Position numbers and translations under genes: made by a program. A stretch of DNA of 64,000 nucleotides from Terriglobales bacterium. Its GTDB lineage: Bacteria; Acidobacteriota; Terriglobia; Terriglobales; Acidobacteriaceae. Shown one piece after another: positions 8,699 through 17,905 of the stretch. The stretch's first letter is position 1. Every line of letters begins with the position of its first letter. The notes below the pieces were generated by a model that did not search any database, was not told where the DNA came from, and saw only the letters and a program-made list of their open reading frames with translations. The stretch is from NCBI GenBank assembly GCA_035651995.1, contig DASRER010000014.1:87664-151663 (forward strand). The letters run 5' to 3'.

Positions 8699-9795
8699 TC
8701 ACGGCAGACACGCTGGGCGGCGTATGGACCTACGCGCGCGAGCTGGTGACGGGCCTGGTGCGCCGCGGCGTGCGGGTCACGCTGGTGAGCCTGGGCAACA
8801 TCCCGTCGCCCGAGCAGGCGCAGTGGCTCGAAGGCCAGCGCGATGTGGATTTTCGTCCCACCGCATTTCGCCTCGAATGGATGCAAGAGGCGCAGCAGGA
8901 CCTGGATGCTTCCCGTGAGTACCTGCTCGGCGTGGTGCACGATGTGAAGCCCGACCTGCTGCACCTGAGCCAGTACGCCTACGGAAATCTTGCTTGTGAT
9001 GTGCCGCGGCTGATGGCGGCGCACAGCGACGTGGTGAGTTGGTGGGTGAGCGTGCACGGCGAGGAGCCGCGCGACACGGCGTGGATGCGCTGGTATCGCG
9101 GCGTGGTCGGCGAAGGTCTGGCTGCGGCCGACGCAGTGGTCGCGCCGACGCGCTGGATGCTCGATGCACTCGGCGCGTTCTACGCGAGGCCGCGCTGCGG
9201 TTCGGTGATCTACAACGGGCGGTCGCCGAACCTGTTCAATCCGCACCTGAGCAAGGAGGAGATGGCGATCAGCGTGGGCCGCCTTTGGGACGGCGGCAAG
9301 CAGGTTTCGCTGCTGGCCGGGCACGAACATCCGCTGCCGGTGTGGGTGATCGGGCAGGAGAAGCATCCGGACAACGCGCTGGGCGGGGAAGCCGGGTTCC
9401 GGGCGGCGGCGAAGAAGAGCGTCTTCTTCAAGGGCGAGCTGACGCAGTCGCAGCTGCGGCACTGCTACAGCCGCGCCGCGATCTACGCCGCCACGTCGCG
9501 ATACGAGCCGTTTGGGCTGGCCCCGCTGGAGGCGGCGCTTTCGCGCTGCGCGCTGGTGGCGAACGACGTGCCCTCGCTGCGCGAGGTCTGGGGGGAGGCG
9601 GCGTGTTACTTCCGTCAAAATGATGCCGCCAGCCTGGCGCAGCAGATTGCGCGGCTGCATGGCGATCGCGACCTGCGCCTTACATATGCCAACCTGGCGT
9701 ACCAGCGCGCCAAACAGCGCTACTCGGCCGAGCGCATGGTGGACGATTACTTGTGCCTGTACCACTCGGTGGTCGGAGCGGAGGTGGCCGCGTGA
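8686..9795 (+). CDS. Glycosyltransferase, GT4-like (GT-B fold)
   Basis: 369 aa. The N-terminal half opens with MHVLVTADTLGGVWTYARELV, the glycine-loop start usual in GT4 enzymes. The C-terminal half carries SRYEPFGLAPLEAALSRCAL with the E-x7-E donor-site pattern and NDVPSLREVWG. An unusual VGRLWDGGKQVSLL segment stands where GT4 proteins normally have the start of the second Rossmann domain. There is no signal peptide or membrane helix, so it is cytoplasmic. The ATG overlaps the end of the radical SAM gene by 13 nt, implying coupled translation. Confidence 0.9.
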   Translation: MHVLVTADTLGGVWTYARELVTGLVRRGVRVTLVSLGNIPSPEQAQWLEGQRDVDFRPTAFRLEWMQEAQQDLDASREYLLGVVHDVKPDLLHLSQYAYGNLACDVPRLMAAHSDVVSWWVSVHGEEPRDTAWMRWYRGVVGEGLAAADAVVAPTRWMLDALGAFYARPRCGSVIYNGRSPNLFNPHLSKEEMAISVGRLWDGGKQVSLLAGHEHPLPVWVIGQEKHPDNALGGEAGFRAAAKKSVFFKGELTQSQLRHCYSRAAIYAATSRYEPFGLAPLEAALSRCALVANDVPSLREVWGEAACYFRQNDAASLAQQIARLHGDRDLRLTYANLAYQRAKQRYSAERMVDDYLCLYHSVVGAEVAA

Positions 9796-10904
9796 AGCCG
9801 CTCACCATCCGCTACTTCGCGCATTCATGGGTTTCGGACTGGAACCACGGCAACGCGCACTTTCTGCGCGGGCTGGCGCGGGCGCTCGTGCGACTGGGCC
9901 ATCGCGTGCGCTGCTACGAGCAGCTTGGCGCCTGGTCGCTGGCCAACCTGATGCGCAGCGAGGGCGAGCGCGCCATCGGCGCGATTGATCAATTTCGCCG
10001 CGGGTTTCCGGAGCTGGACATCTGGTTCTACAACAACGACGAACACTTCAGCGCGTTCGCGCACCGCGAACTGCGGCACGCCGACCTGGTGATCATCCAC
10101 GAGTGGAACGACCCGCGCATCGTGAACCAGGTGCTGGCGCTGAAGGACCAACTGGGATTCCGCGTTCTGCTGCATGACACACACCACCGGGCCTACACCA
10201 GTCCGCGCGAAATTCTGAAATTCCATCTGCATCGCTTCGACGGCGTGCTCACGTTCGGCGAGGCCATCACGCGCATCTATCGCGACGGCTTCGGCGTGCC
10301 GCGCGCCTGGACGCTGCACGAGGCGGCGGACATCACCAGTTTCGTCCCGCTCGACAGGCCGAAGACGAACGACGTGGTCTGGATCGGGAACTGGGGGGAT
10401 GAAGAGCGCACGCTCGAGCTGGAGGAATTCCTGCTGCGACCTGCCGAGCAGGTGGGCGCCCGAACCGTGGTGCACGGTGTGCGCTATCCGAGGGAAGCCG
10501 TGGAGCGAATGCGGAAAGGCGGGATCGAGTATCGCGGTTACCTGCCGAACCTGGAAAGCCCGCGCGTCTACGGCGAAAGCAGGGTGACGGTGCACGTGCC
10601 GCGGCGGCAGTACAACAATGGCCTGAGCGGCATTCCGACGATCCGCGTTTTCGAAGCGCTGGCCTGCGGCGTTCCGCTGGTGTGCGCGCCCTGGCCGGAC
10701 ACAGAAAATCTTTTTTCCGCCGGGCAGGATTACCTGACCGCCGTGGACGGACGGGCCATGGGCGCCATGCTGGCAGAACTTAGGCGCGATGACGCGGCAC
10801 GGCGGCAACTGGCCGCGGCCGGCCTGGCGACGATTCGCGCACGGCACACGTGCGCGCATCGGGCCGAGCAGTTGGTGAGCATGGTGGAGGAGCTGGGACG
10901 ATGA
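9792..10904 (+). CDS. CgeB-like glycosyltransferase 1 of 3
   Basis: 370 aa, GTG start in a GTGA overlap with the preceding gene. The N-terminal motif YFAHSWVSDWNHGNAHF and the C-terminal IRVFEALACGVPLVCAP place it with CgeB/DUF3880-type GT-B glycosyltransferases. HDTHHRAYT and the EWNDPR strand lie in the first domain, and VWIGNWGDEE begins the second. It shares its layout with the next two genes, so the three are tandem paralogues, probably adding successive sugars. No membrane segment is visible. Confidence 0.87.
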   Translation: MKPLTIRYFAHSWVSDWNHGNAHFLRGLARALVRLGHRVRCYEQLGAWSLANLMRSEGERAIGAIDQFRRGFPELDIWFYNNDEHFSAFAHRELRHADLVIIHEWNDPRIVNQVLALKDQLGFRVLLHDTHHRAYTSPREILKFHLHRFDGVLTFGEAITRIYRDGFGVPRAWTLHEAADITSFVPLDRPKTNDVVWIGNWGDEERTLELEEFLLRPAEQVGARTVVHGVRYPREAVERMRKGGIEYRGYLPNLESPRVYGESRVTVHVPRRQYNNGLSGIPTIRVFEALACGVPLVCAPWPDTENLFSAGQDYLTAVDGRAMGAMLAELRRDDAARRQLAAAGLATIRARHTCAHRAEQLVSMVEELGR

Positions 10905-12001
10905 AGATCTTCGTGTTCGGCTCCAGCATCGTTTCGTCTTACTGGAACGGGGCGGCAACGTACTATCGCGGCATTTACAAGAACCTGGCCGCGCTGGGGC
11001 ACGAAATTGTCTTTGCCGAACCGGACATCTACCGGCGGCAGCAGCATCGCGACGACGGCGACTTCAGCTACGTGGAGAGCATCGTCTATCGAACGCCGCG
11101 TGACATCGATGCGCTGCTGCAGCGCGCGGCCGACTGCGACCTGGTGATCAAGCACAGCGGCGTGGGCGCCGATGACGCACTCCTGGAGCGCCGCGTCCTA
11201 GATTGCCGCGGACCTGCGCGCGTCGCGTTCTGGGACGTGGATGCGCCGGCAACGCTGGCGCGCGTGGAAGCCGATCGCGACGACCCGTTTCGCGCGCTCA
11301 TCCCTGAGTACGACTTCATCCTTACTTATGGCGGCGGAGCGCCGGTGGTGGACCACTACATGCTTCGCGGGGCGCGGCACTGCATCCCGATTTACAACGC
11401 GCTCGATCCGGAGGCGCACTTTCCGGTGCCGGCCGATCCTGAGCTGGCGTGTGACCTTGCGTTCGTGGGAAATCGGCTGCCGGATCGCGAGCGGCGCGTG
11501 GAGGAGTACTTTCTGCGCGCGGCCGAACTGGCCCCGGAAATGCGCTTCCTGCTGGGCGGCGAAGGATGGGCAGCGAAGCCTCTGCCGCGCAACGTACGCT
11601 GGATCGGGCACGTGGCGACCGCCGACCACAATCGAGTGAACTGCTCGGCGCGCGTGGTGCTGAACATCAATCGCGAATCCATGGCCGAGGTTGGGTTTTC
11701 TCCGCCCACGCGCGTGTTCGAAGCCGCCGGCGCGGGCGCGTGCCTGATCACTGACGCGTGGTCCGGGCTTGGCACGTTCTTCGAGCCGGGCGCGGAGGTC
11801 CTGCCGGCACGGAACGCGCAGGAAATTGTCCAGCTGTTGCGGAGAACGCCGGAGGGAATGGCGCGAGCGATTGGCGAGGCGATGCGGTCGCGCGCGCTGC
11901 GCGAGCATACCTACGAGCGGCGCGCGCGGCTGGTGCACAGCGTGCTGTGCGGCATCGGGGCCGAGGCAATCGCGGAAGTCAGCGAAGTCAGAGCAGCATG
12001 A
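10901..12001 (+). CDS. CgeB-like glycosyltransferase 2 of 3
   Basis: 366 aa. It starts MKIFVFGSSIVSSYWNGAATYYRG, the same S-x-W-x-N-G-x-A pattern as its neighbours. FWDVDAPATLARV, FILTYGGG and LAFVGNRLPDRERRVEE mark the two Rossmann halves, and PPTRVFEAAGAGACLI is the donor-binding loop. The ATG overlaps the preceding stop by 4 nt, and its own stop overlaps the third paralogue. It is a cytoplasmic glycosyltransferase; donor and acceptor are unknown. Confidence 0.87.
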   Translation: MKIFVFGSSIVSSYWNGAATYYRGIYKNLAALGHEIVFAEPDIYRRQQHRDDGDFSYVESIVYRTPRDIDALLQRAADCDLVIKHSGVGADDALLERRVLDCRGPARVAFWDVDAPATLARVEADRDDPFRALIPEYDFILTYGGGAPVVDHYMLRGARHCIPIYNALDPEAHFPVPADPELACDLAFVGNRLPDRERRVEEYFLRAAELAPEMRFLLGGEGWAAKPLPRNVRWIGHVATADHNRVNCSARVVLNINRESMAEVGFSPPTRVFEAAGAGACLITDAWSGLGTFFEPGAEVLPARNAQEIVQLLRRTPEGMARAIGEAMRSRALREHTYERRARLVHSVLCGIGAEAIAEVSEVRAA

Positions 12002-13101
12002 AGATAGTCATTTTTGGGCTTGCGATCAGTTCGTCGTGGGGCAATGGACACGCCACCACGTATCGGGCGCTGGGGCGCGCGCTGCATGCGCGCGGGCACC
12101 GGATCGTGTTCTTCGAACGCGATTGGGAGTGGTACCGCGACAACCGCGACCTGCCCGAGCCCGATTTCTGCGATCTCCGGATCTATGAGGAGTGGCCAGA
12201 CGCGTTGCCGGCGGCGCGACGCGCGTTGCGCGATGCCGACCTGGCGATAGTCGGCTCGTACTTTCCCGACGCGGCGCGCGCGGTCGGGCTGGTGCTGGAT
12301 TCAGCCGCGCTGAAGGCGTTCTACGACATCGACACGCCGGTCACGGTGGCCGAGCTGCGCCGCACTGGCCACGCGCCGTACCTGCGGCGCGAGGAGATAC
12401 CGGGATTCGATCTGTACCTGAGTTTTACCGGCGGCCCCATGTTGCGCGAGCTGGAGACGGTGTTCGGGGCGCGGCTGGCGGCGCCACTTTATTGCTCGTT
12501 CGACCCGGCAATGTACCGGCCGCGGCCGCCGGCGCGCCGCTTCACCTGCGACATGAGCTACATGGGCACGTATGCCGCCGATCGCCAGCCGAAGGTCGAC
12601 GAACTGCTGGGGCGGACGGCGACCGGAATGCCGCACGGCAAGTTCATTGTGGCGGGTTCGCAATATCCAAAATCGGTTCGCTGGCCGGCGAACGTAAAAC
12701 GCATCGTCCACCTGAATCCGAGGTGGCATCCGCTGCTCTACAGCTCTTCGCGGCTCACCCTGAACGTGACTCGTCGCGACATGGTGCTGGCCGGATACTC
12801 ACCGTCGGTGCGTCTGTTCGAAGCAGCCGCCTGCGGCGCGACAATCGTTTCCGACAACTGGCCAGGGCTGGAGGCATTTTTTGTCCCCGGGAAAGAGATC
12901 CTGCTGGCCAGCAGCGCCGACGACGTGCGCCGTTACCTCGACGGCATGGACGCAGCCGAGCTGCGCCGCATGGGCGCCGCCGCCCGCGAGCGCGTGATCG
13001 CCGAACACACCAGCGATCGGCGGGCGCGGCAACTCGAACTGCTGGTGGAGCGCGCGTCGCTGCGGGCGGCGGAGGCCGCGTCGGCGCTGGCGCCGGCGTA
13101 G
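11998..13101 (+). CDS. CgeB-like glycosyltransferase 3 of 3
   Basis: 367 aa. It is closest in pattern to the preceding gene: MKIVIFGLAISSSWGNGHATTYR at the start, FYDIDTPVTVAELRR, LYLSFTGGPMLRELE, CDMSYMGTYAADRQPKV, and SVRLFEAAACGATIVSDNW in the donor loop. The FxDxDTP variant at the middle of domain one differs slightly from copy 2, so the specificity may differ. A 104-bp gap follows, the largest within the operon, where a secondary promoter could sit. Confidence 0.87.
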   Translation: MKIVIFGLAISSSWGNGHATTYRALGRALHARGHRIVFFERDWEWYRDNRDLPEPDFCDLRIYEEWPDALPAARRALRDADLAIVGSYFPDAARAVGLVLDSAALKAFYDIDTPVTVAELRRTGHAPYLRREEIPGFDLYLSFTGGPMLRELETVFGARLAAPLYCSFDPAMYRPRPPARRFTCDMSYMGTYAADRQPKVDELLGRTATGMPHGKFIVAGSQYPKSVRWPANVKRIVHLNPRWHPLLYSSSRLTLNVTRRDMVLAGYSPSVRLFEAAACGATIVSDNWPGLEAFFVPGKEILLASSADDVRRYLDGMDAAELRRMGAAARERVIAEHTSDRRARQLELLVERASLRAAEAASALAPA

Positions 13102-13205
13102 CCCGCGTCCAACGGATTCGGAACCTGGCGCATCCTAAGGTATGTCCCCGCCCTTCGTCTCACGCTTGGGGCACGCACGCATACTTTTGTCAGAAAAGGA
13201 AGCGC

Positions 13206-14282
13206 ATGCGAGTCGCTCTGATCGCGCCCCCGTTCATCCCTGTGCCGCCGAAGGTGTATGGCGGAACCGAGCTGTTCATTGCGCACCTGGCGGAGGGTCT
13301 GCGCGAGGGCGGGATCGAGCCGGTGGTGTACTGCAACGGCGAGTCTACGGTGAACGTGGAGCGGCGCTGGATGTACGAGCGGGGGGAGTGGCCGATCCGC
13401 GGTGAGATCTACGACAACCTGAAAGACATGAACCACACCGCGTGGGCAGTGGCCGACGCCCGCAAGAGCTGTGACCTCATCCATCTGAACAACGCGTCCG
13501 GGCTGGTGGCTTCGCGTTTTGCGACCCAGCCATTCGTTTACACCATTCACCATCCGCACAACGACGGGCTGAGCAGCTTCTATGAATGCTTCCCGCAGAC
13601 GCAGTACGTCACCATCAGTGAGTTTCAGCGGCGGCGTGAAAGCATGCCGAGGGTGCGCACCATCCACCACGGCATCGATGTCTCGTTTTACAGTTTCCGC
13701 GAGAAAAAGCAGCCGTACGTCAGCTTTATCGGGCGAATCGCGCCCATCAAAGGCACGCATTTGGCGATTGCGGCGGCGCAACGCGCCGGCGTCCCGCTGA
13801 AGATAGCGGGCGAAGTGCAGCCCGTCTTCCGCGACTACTTCGAGCGCGAGATCAAGCCGCACATCGACGGGACATTTATCGAATACATCGGCGAAGCGGA
13901 CCTGGCCGCCAAGAACGAATTACTGGGCAATTCGCGCGCCATGCTGTTCCCGGTGCAGTGGGATGAGCCCTTCGGCCTGGTCATGGTGGAAGCGATGGCC
14001 TGCGGAACGCCGGTGCTGGCACTGCCCGGTGGATCGGTGCGCGAAATCGTTGCGGAGGGCATCTCCGGGTACGTGTGCAAGGACGTGGAAGAGATGGCGG
14101 CGCGCATCGGCAACCTGGAAATCGAGCCCGGGCTGGCGCGCCAGTACGTGGAACAGAACTTTTCGCTGGCGCGCATGGTGGCCCAGTACGCGGAGTTGTA
14201 CCGCGAGATACTCGAGCATCCGCAACCGCCGGCGAAGACCTCCCGGAGCAGCGCGCTGTCGGAGCAATCGGCGATCGCATGA
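13206..14282 (+). CDS. Glycosyltransferase, GT4 family
   Basis: 358 aa. The ATG follows AAGGA with 5-nt spacing. It has the GT4 start VALIAPPFIPVPPKVYGGTELF, the interdomain FIGRIAPIKGTHLAI, and the E-x7-E motif in WDEPFGLVMVEAMACGTPVLAL. It resembles trehalose/mannosyl-type GT4 enzymes, but the substrate is not readable. The stop overlaps the next start by 4 nt, tying it to the debranching-type enzyme. Confidence 0.92.
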   Translation: MRVALIAPPFIPVPPKVYGGTELFIAHLAEGLREGGIEPVVYCNGESTVNVERRWMYERGEWPIRGEIYDNLKDMNHTAWAVADARKSCDLIHLNNASGLVASRFATQPFVYTIHHPHNDGLSSFYECFPQTQYVTISEFQRRRESMPRVRTIHHGIDVSFYSFREKKQPYVSFIGRIAPIKGTHLAIAAAQRAGVPLKIAGEVQPVFRDYFEREIKPHIDGTFIEYIGEADLAAKNELLGNSRAMLFPVQWDEPFGLVMVEAMACGTPVLALPGGSVREIVAEGISGYVCKDVEEMAARIGNLEIEPGLARQYVEQNFSLARMVAQYAELYREILEHPQPPAKTSRSSALSEQSAIA

Positions 14283-16492
14283 GCACGCAGTTTGCCCCAT
14301 CACCAGAGGGGCTGATTGAAATTCCGTCGCCGTACGTCGAGCCGCGCGTCGCCTTCCAGGCGCAGGAGCCGCGGAAGGTCAACAACCTCACCCTGATCGA
14401 CGGCAAGACGTTTCTCTCCACCACCGTTGCGGGCGACATCTCGCCGGCCGGCGCGCCCGATGTGGGCTTTTTCCACGACGACACGCGCTTCCTCAGCCAC
14501 CTGGAGCTGCGCGTGGGCGGCGCTCGCGCGGTGGTGCTTTCGTCGAGCACCGAAAAAACCTTCACCTCGCACATCGAGCTCACCACCGGGAATCTCGCGC
14601 TGCGCGAGTCGTTCGACCTGCCCGAGAACACGGTGCACATCCGGCGCGAGCAACTGCTGGTGAACGACGTCTTCTGCGATTCGATCAGCTTTGACAACTA
14701 CAACCGCGTGCCGGTGGAGTTCATGGTGGAGATGGCATTCGGCGCCGACTTCGTAGACGTGTTCCAGGTGCGTGGCTGCGTGCGGCGGGTTCATGGCAAG
14801 TACTTCAAGCCGGTGCATCACGGGAAGCTGCTGGAGTTCCATTACGCCGGGCTGGACGGCACGATGCGGCAGACCCGAATCGAGATGGCGCCCGCGCCTT
14901 CACACACGGAAGACTACGCGGCGCACTGGGACGTGCGGCTGGAGCCGGGAAAGCGCGTGCAGTTGCAGATATGGGTAACGCCCAGCGTGCAGGGCCGGAA
15001 GTCGCGAGCGCGCCAGGTGGAGTTCGCCGAAGGCGAGAGCCTGCGCCGGCGGACCCAGGGCGAGTGGGAAGCGCAATCAACGCATTTCTCCAGCAATCAG
15101 AAGGTGTTTGACGCGGCGCTGGCCACGGCCACCGGCGACTTCCACGCGCTGCTCATTCCTGACGGAGACCAGCGCATCATCGCGGCCGGCATACCCTGGT
15201 TTGCCACCATCTTCGGGCGCGACTCGATTGTTGCCGCGTATCAAACGCTGGTGCTGAATCCGCAACTGGCCTGCGACACCCTGCGCGTCCTGGCGCGGCG
15301 CCAGGGCACGCGCTATGACGACTGGCAGGACGAGGAACCCGGCAAGATCCTGCACGAGTATCGCGAAGGCGAGATGACGCTGGACGGCGAGATGCCATTC
15401 CATCCGTACTTCGGCACGGTGGACGCAACTCCGTTGTTCCTCATCCTGCTGGGCGAAACCTGGAACTGGACCGGTGACGAGCAGCTGGTCCGCGATCTGC
15501 TACCGGCGGCGTACAAGGCGCTGGACTGGATTGACCGTTACGGCGATTTGGACGGCGACGGTTTCGTGGAGTATCAGCGGCGTTCGAAACAGGGTCTGAC
15601 CAATCAGGGATGGAAGGATTCCTGGGACGCGAACATGCATCGCGACGGCACGCTGGCGCGTTCACCCATCGCGCTGGTCGAGGTGCAGGGCTACGTTTAC
15701 GACGCGAAGTACCGGATGGCGTCGGTGCTGCGCGCGATGGGAGACTCGAAGCGCGCCGATGCGTTGCGCAACGAGGCCGCTGCGCTGGCCAAACGCTTCG
15801 AGAAAGCCTTCTGGATGCCGAAGGAAGGCTTTTATGCGATGGCCCTGGATGCCGACAAGCGGCAGTTGCAGGTCATATCGTCGAATCCCGGGCACCTGCT
15901 GTTCACGCGCATTCTCGGCCGCGAGCGGGCGCGGACGGTTGCCGCGCGCATGATGCAGAGCGACATGTTCACCGGCTGGGGATGGAGGACGCTCTCGTCG
16001 GCGGAGCCGGTGTTCAACCCGCTCAGCTACCACCGCGGATCGGTGTGGCCGCACGACAACTCGATCGTGGCGCACGGCATGGCGCTGAATGAAATCCGCA
16101 AGCCCGCCCTGCAGTGCATGACCACGCTGTTCCAGGCGGCGCTGAACTTCCGCGACTACCGCTTGCCGGAGCTGTTCTGCGGCATCCAGCGGCGGCAGCA
16201 CGATGCGCCGGTGCACTACCCGGTGTCGTGCTCTCCGCAGGCCTGGGCATCGGGAGCATTTTTCCTGATGCTGGCATCGGTGCTCGGTATTCGCCCGAGC
16301 GCGCACAAGCGGGAGCTGAACATCGTGAACCCGATTCTGCCGGACTGGATGGAACACTTCAGCATTCGCAACCTGCGCATCGGCAACAGCCGCGTGGGTC
16401 TGGACTTCAACCGCCATGGCGAGCGAACGTTCTGCAACGTGGTGGACGTGGGGGGCGAGAGACTCTCGGTGAACGTGGTGTTCAGGCGCTAG
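14279..16492 (+). CDS. Amylo-alpha-1,6-glucosidase / glycogen-debranching-type enzyme
   Basis: 737 aa. An N-terminal beta-rich domain (about 40-250, GDE_N_bis type: LIDGKTFLSTTVAGDI, GFFHDDTRFLS) is followed by an (alpha/alpha)6 barrel (about 300-700) with WFATIFGRDS, NQGWKDSWD and YHRGSVWPHDN. In this family the acidic residues of FGRDS and QGWKDS form the active site. No signal peptide is present. It closes the operon, so it may trim or transfer part of the glycan built by the glycosyltransferases rather than act on glycogen. The stop overlaps the convergent thioesterase gene by 4 nt. Confidence 0.92.
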   Translation: MSTQFAPSPEGLIEIPSPYVEPRVAFQAQEPRKVNNLTLIDGKTFLSTTVAGDISPAGAPDVGFFHDDTRFLSHLELRVGGARAVVLSSSTEKTFTSHIELTTGNLALRESFDLPENTVHIRREQLLVNDVFCDSISFDNYNRVPVEFMVEMAFGADFVDVFQVRGCVRRVHGKYFKPVHHGKLLEFHYAGLDGTMRQTRIEMAPAPSHTEDYAAHWDVRLEPGKRVQLQIWVTPSVQGRKSRARQVEFAEGESLRRRTQGEWEAQSTHFSSNQKVFDAALATATGDFHALLIPDGDQRIIAAGIPWFATIFGRDSIVAAYQTLVLNPQLACDTLRVLARRQGTRYDDWQDEEPGKILHEYREGEMTLDGEMPFHPYFGTVDATPLFLILLGETWNWTGDEQLVRDLLPAAYKALDWIDRYGDLDGDGFVEYQRRSKQGLTNQGWKDSWDANMHRDGTLARSPIALVEVQGYVYDAKYRMASVLRAMGDSKRADALRNEAAALAKRFEKAFWMPKEGFYAMALDADKRQLQVISSNPGHLLFTRILGRERARTVAARMMQSDMFTGWGWRTLSSAEPVFNPLSYHRGSVWPHDNSIVAHGMALNEIRKPALQCMTTLFQAALNFRDYRLPELFCGIQRRQHDAPVHYPVSCSPQAWASGAFFLMLASVLGIRPSAHKRELNIVNPILPDWMEHFSIRNLRIGNSRVGLDFNRHGERTFCNVVDVGGERLSVNVVFRR

Positions 16493-16998
16493 CGGAGTCC
16501 GGCGTTCTTTTTGCGGGCGCGTTCGGCATTGCGCTGCTCGCGGCGGCGCCCGGCGTCTTCATAGCGGCGTTTCTGCTCGGGAGTTTGCGGGACCACGGGC
16601 GGGACGGGCAGATGGCGTCCTTCGCGGTCCACGGCGACAAAGGTGAGATACGCGGAGCTGACGTGCTTGCGCGTGCCCTCGAGGTAGTTCTCCACGAAAA
16701 CCTTCACGCCGACCTCCATCGAAGTATTGAAGGCGCGGTTTACCGACGAGCGCAGAATCACAAGGTCGCCGACGCGCACCGGCACGAGAAAATCCAAATG
16801 ATCGATGGAAGCGGTGACGACGTACGCGCGGGCGTGGCGGTGGGCGGCGAGCGCCGAAGCCAGGTCCATCCAGTGCATCAAACGCCCGCCGAGGAGCGCG
16901 TTCAACGGGTTGGCGTCGTTGGGCAGGACGATCTCTGCCATCTCGGACTGCGATTCACTCACTGGGCGGGGCGTCAGGTCGGGTTTGCTTTCGGTCAT
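16489..16998 (-). CDS. Acyl-CoA thioesterase, hotdog fold
   Basis: 169 aa. It has the hot-dog thioesterase signature NPLNALLGGRLMHWMDLASALAA, in which the Asn and Asp are the catalytic-type residues of the BFIT/YciA group, followed by VVTASIDHLDFLVPVRVGD. The C-terminal 40 residues are charged (RRYEDAGRRREQR) and probably helical. It hydrolyses acyl-CoA in the cytoplasm; chain length cannot be told. It lies 14 bp downstream of the Cys-rich small protein on the same strand, so they may share a message. Confidence 0.9.
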   Translation of the reverse strand: MTESKPDLTPRPVSESQSEMAEIVLPNDANPLNALLGGRLMHWMDLASALAAHRHARAYVVTASIDHLDFLVPVRVGDLVILRSSVNRAFNTSMEVGVKVFVENYLEGTRKHVSSAYLTFVAVDREGRHLPVPPVVPQTPEQKRRYEDAGRRREQRNAERARKKNAGLR

Positions 16999-17012
16999 TG
17001 TTTTCTTCGAGG

Positions 17013-17450
17013 TCAGGCGTTGGACAGGGTAGCAGTGCGGGGCCGGCGTTCCAGATAGGTCGCGACGAAACGCTCGACCTGGCGCGCCATTCCGGGCAGC
17101 GGCAGATCGGCATGGGCAAGGCGATGCGCGGCGCAGTCGTAGTCCACGCGTCCGTGCGCGGCAGGCGCGTGGTCACGCTCGGCGCACCAGGAGATCACGA
17201 GCCGCCCGTCGCTTTCCAGGGCGACGGCGTAGCGCACAGCGTCGGCGGCGCGCTCGGCGGGCAGGCGAGGACAGTTCCGCGCGTAACCGATGTTGCAGTT
17301 CGACTTGAGCTCATCGTCGCGGAGCTGCTCGCCTTCGTGGCCGGCGGCGCAGCAGCTTCCGCCGAATCCGGAGCCCAGCGGGAGACGGGCCGGATGCGGC
17401 CAGAGGAGATCGTCGCGCTTTTCCGAGGGAAGAAAGTAAGGACAGGCCAT
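17013..17450 (-). CDS. Cys-rich conserved hypothetical protein
   Basis: 145 aa from the ATG preceded by GGAG at 5-nt spacing (a GTG one codon earlier also exists). Cysteines cluster as MACPY, GGSCCAA, SNCNIGYARNCPRLPAERAADAVRY, WCAE and YDCAAH, which suggests a metal or Fe-S site. There is no membrane helix. I do not recognise a characterised family. It probably heads a two-gene unit with the thioesterase. Confidence 0.7.
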   Translation of the reverse strand: MACPYFLPSEKRDDLLWPHPARLPLGSGFGGSCCAAGHEGEQLRDDELKSNCNIGYARNCPRLPAERAADAVRYAVALESDGRLVISWCAERDHAPAAHGRVDYDCAAHRLAHADLPLPGMARQVERFVATYLERRPRTATLSNA

Positions 17451-17559
17451 CACGGCTCCGTTTGCGGCAATTGTAGCGCGATGGGCAACCTAAGACAGAA
17501 AGGACCCGGAAGACACGGAGGAAAAGAGGCTGAACGTGCAGGCGGTTGACCGATAGAAC

Positions 17560-17583
17560 AGAGACGTAGCAAGCTACGTCTCT
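17560..17583. repeat. Near-perfect palindrome just before the TPR gene
   Basis: AGAGACGTAGC (17560-17570), two A residues, then the exact complement (17573-17583), ending 7 bp before the start codon. It has no T tract. It resembles the short dispersed palindromes found in many copies in other genomes, and would also form a hairpin over the ribosome-binding region. Confidence 0.65.
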
Positions 17584-17590
17584 ACTCCTT

Positions 17591-17905
17591 ATGAATGCTG
17601 AACGCGTGGGGATGCTCAACGAAGTGCTCGCGCAGAACCCGGACGACGCCTTTGCGCGCTACGCGCTGGCGCTGGAGTATGCAAATTCGGGCGAGACGGA
17701 GACCGCGCTGGCGGAGTTCGCACGCCTGCTCGAGACGAATCCCAACTACGTCCCTGGATACCAGATGGCCGCGCAAACATTGCTGCGCGCAGGCCGGACT
17801 GACGAGGCGCGCGCGATGCTGGAGCAGGGAATCGCCTGCGCCGAGAAGTCGAACAACGCGCATGCGCAGTCGGAGATGCAGGGGATGCTGGATGAATTGG
17901 GTTAG
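17591..17905 (+). CDS. Small TPR-repeat protein
   Basis: 104 aa, almost entirely two to three tetratricopeptide repeats: NPDDAFARYALALEYANSGETETALAEFARLLETNPNY and YQMAAQTLLRAGRTDEARAMLEQGI show the W/L-G-Y-A-P spacing. It is probably a protein-binding adaptor. No Shine-Dalgarno precedes ATG 17591; the internal ATG at 17612 follows GGGG and is an alternative. Its last 4 nt overlap the convergent SDR gene. Confidence 0.85.
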   Translation: MNAERVGMLNEVLAQNPDDAFARYALALEYANSGETETALAEFARLLETNPNYVPGYQMAAQTLLRAGRTDEARAMLEQGIACAEKSNNAHAQSEMQGMLDELG

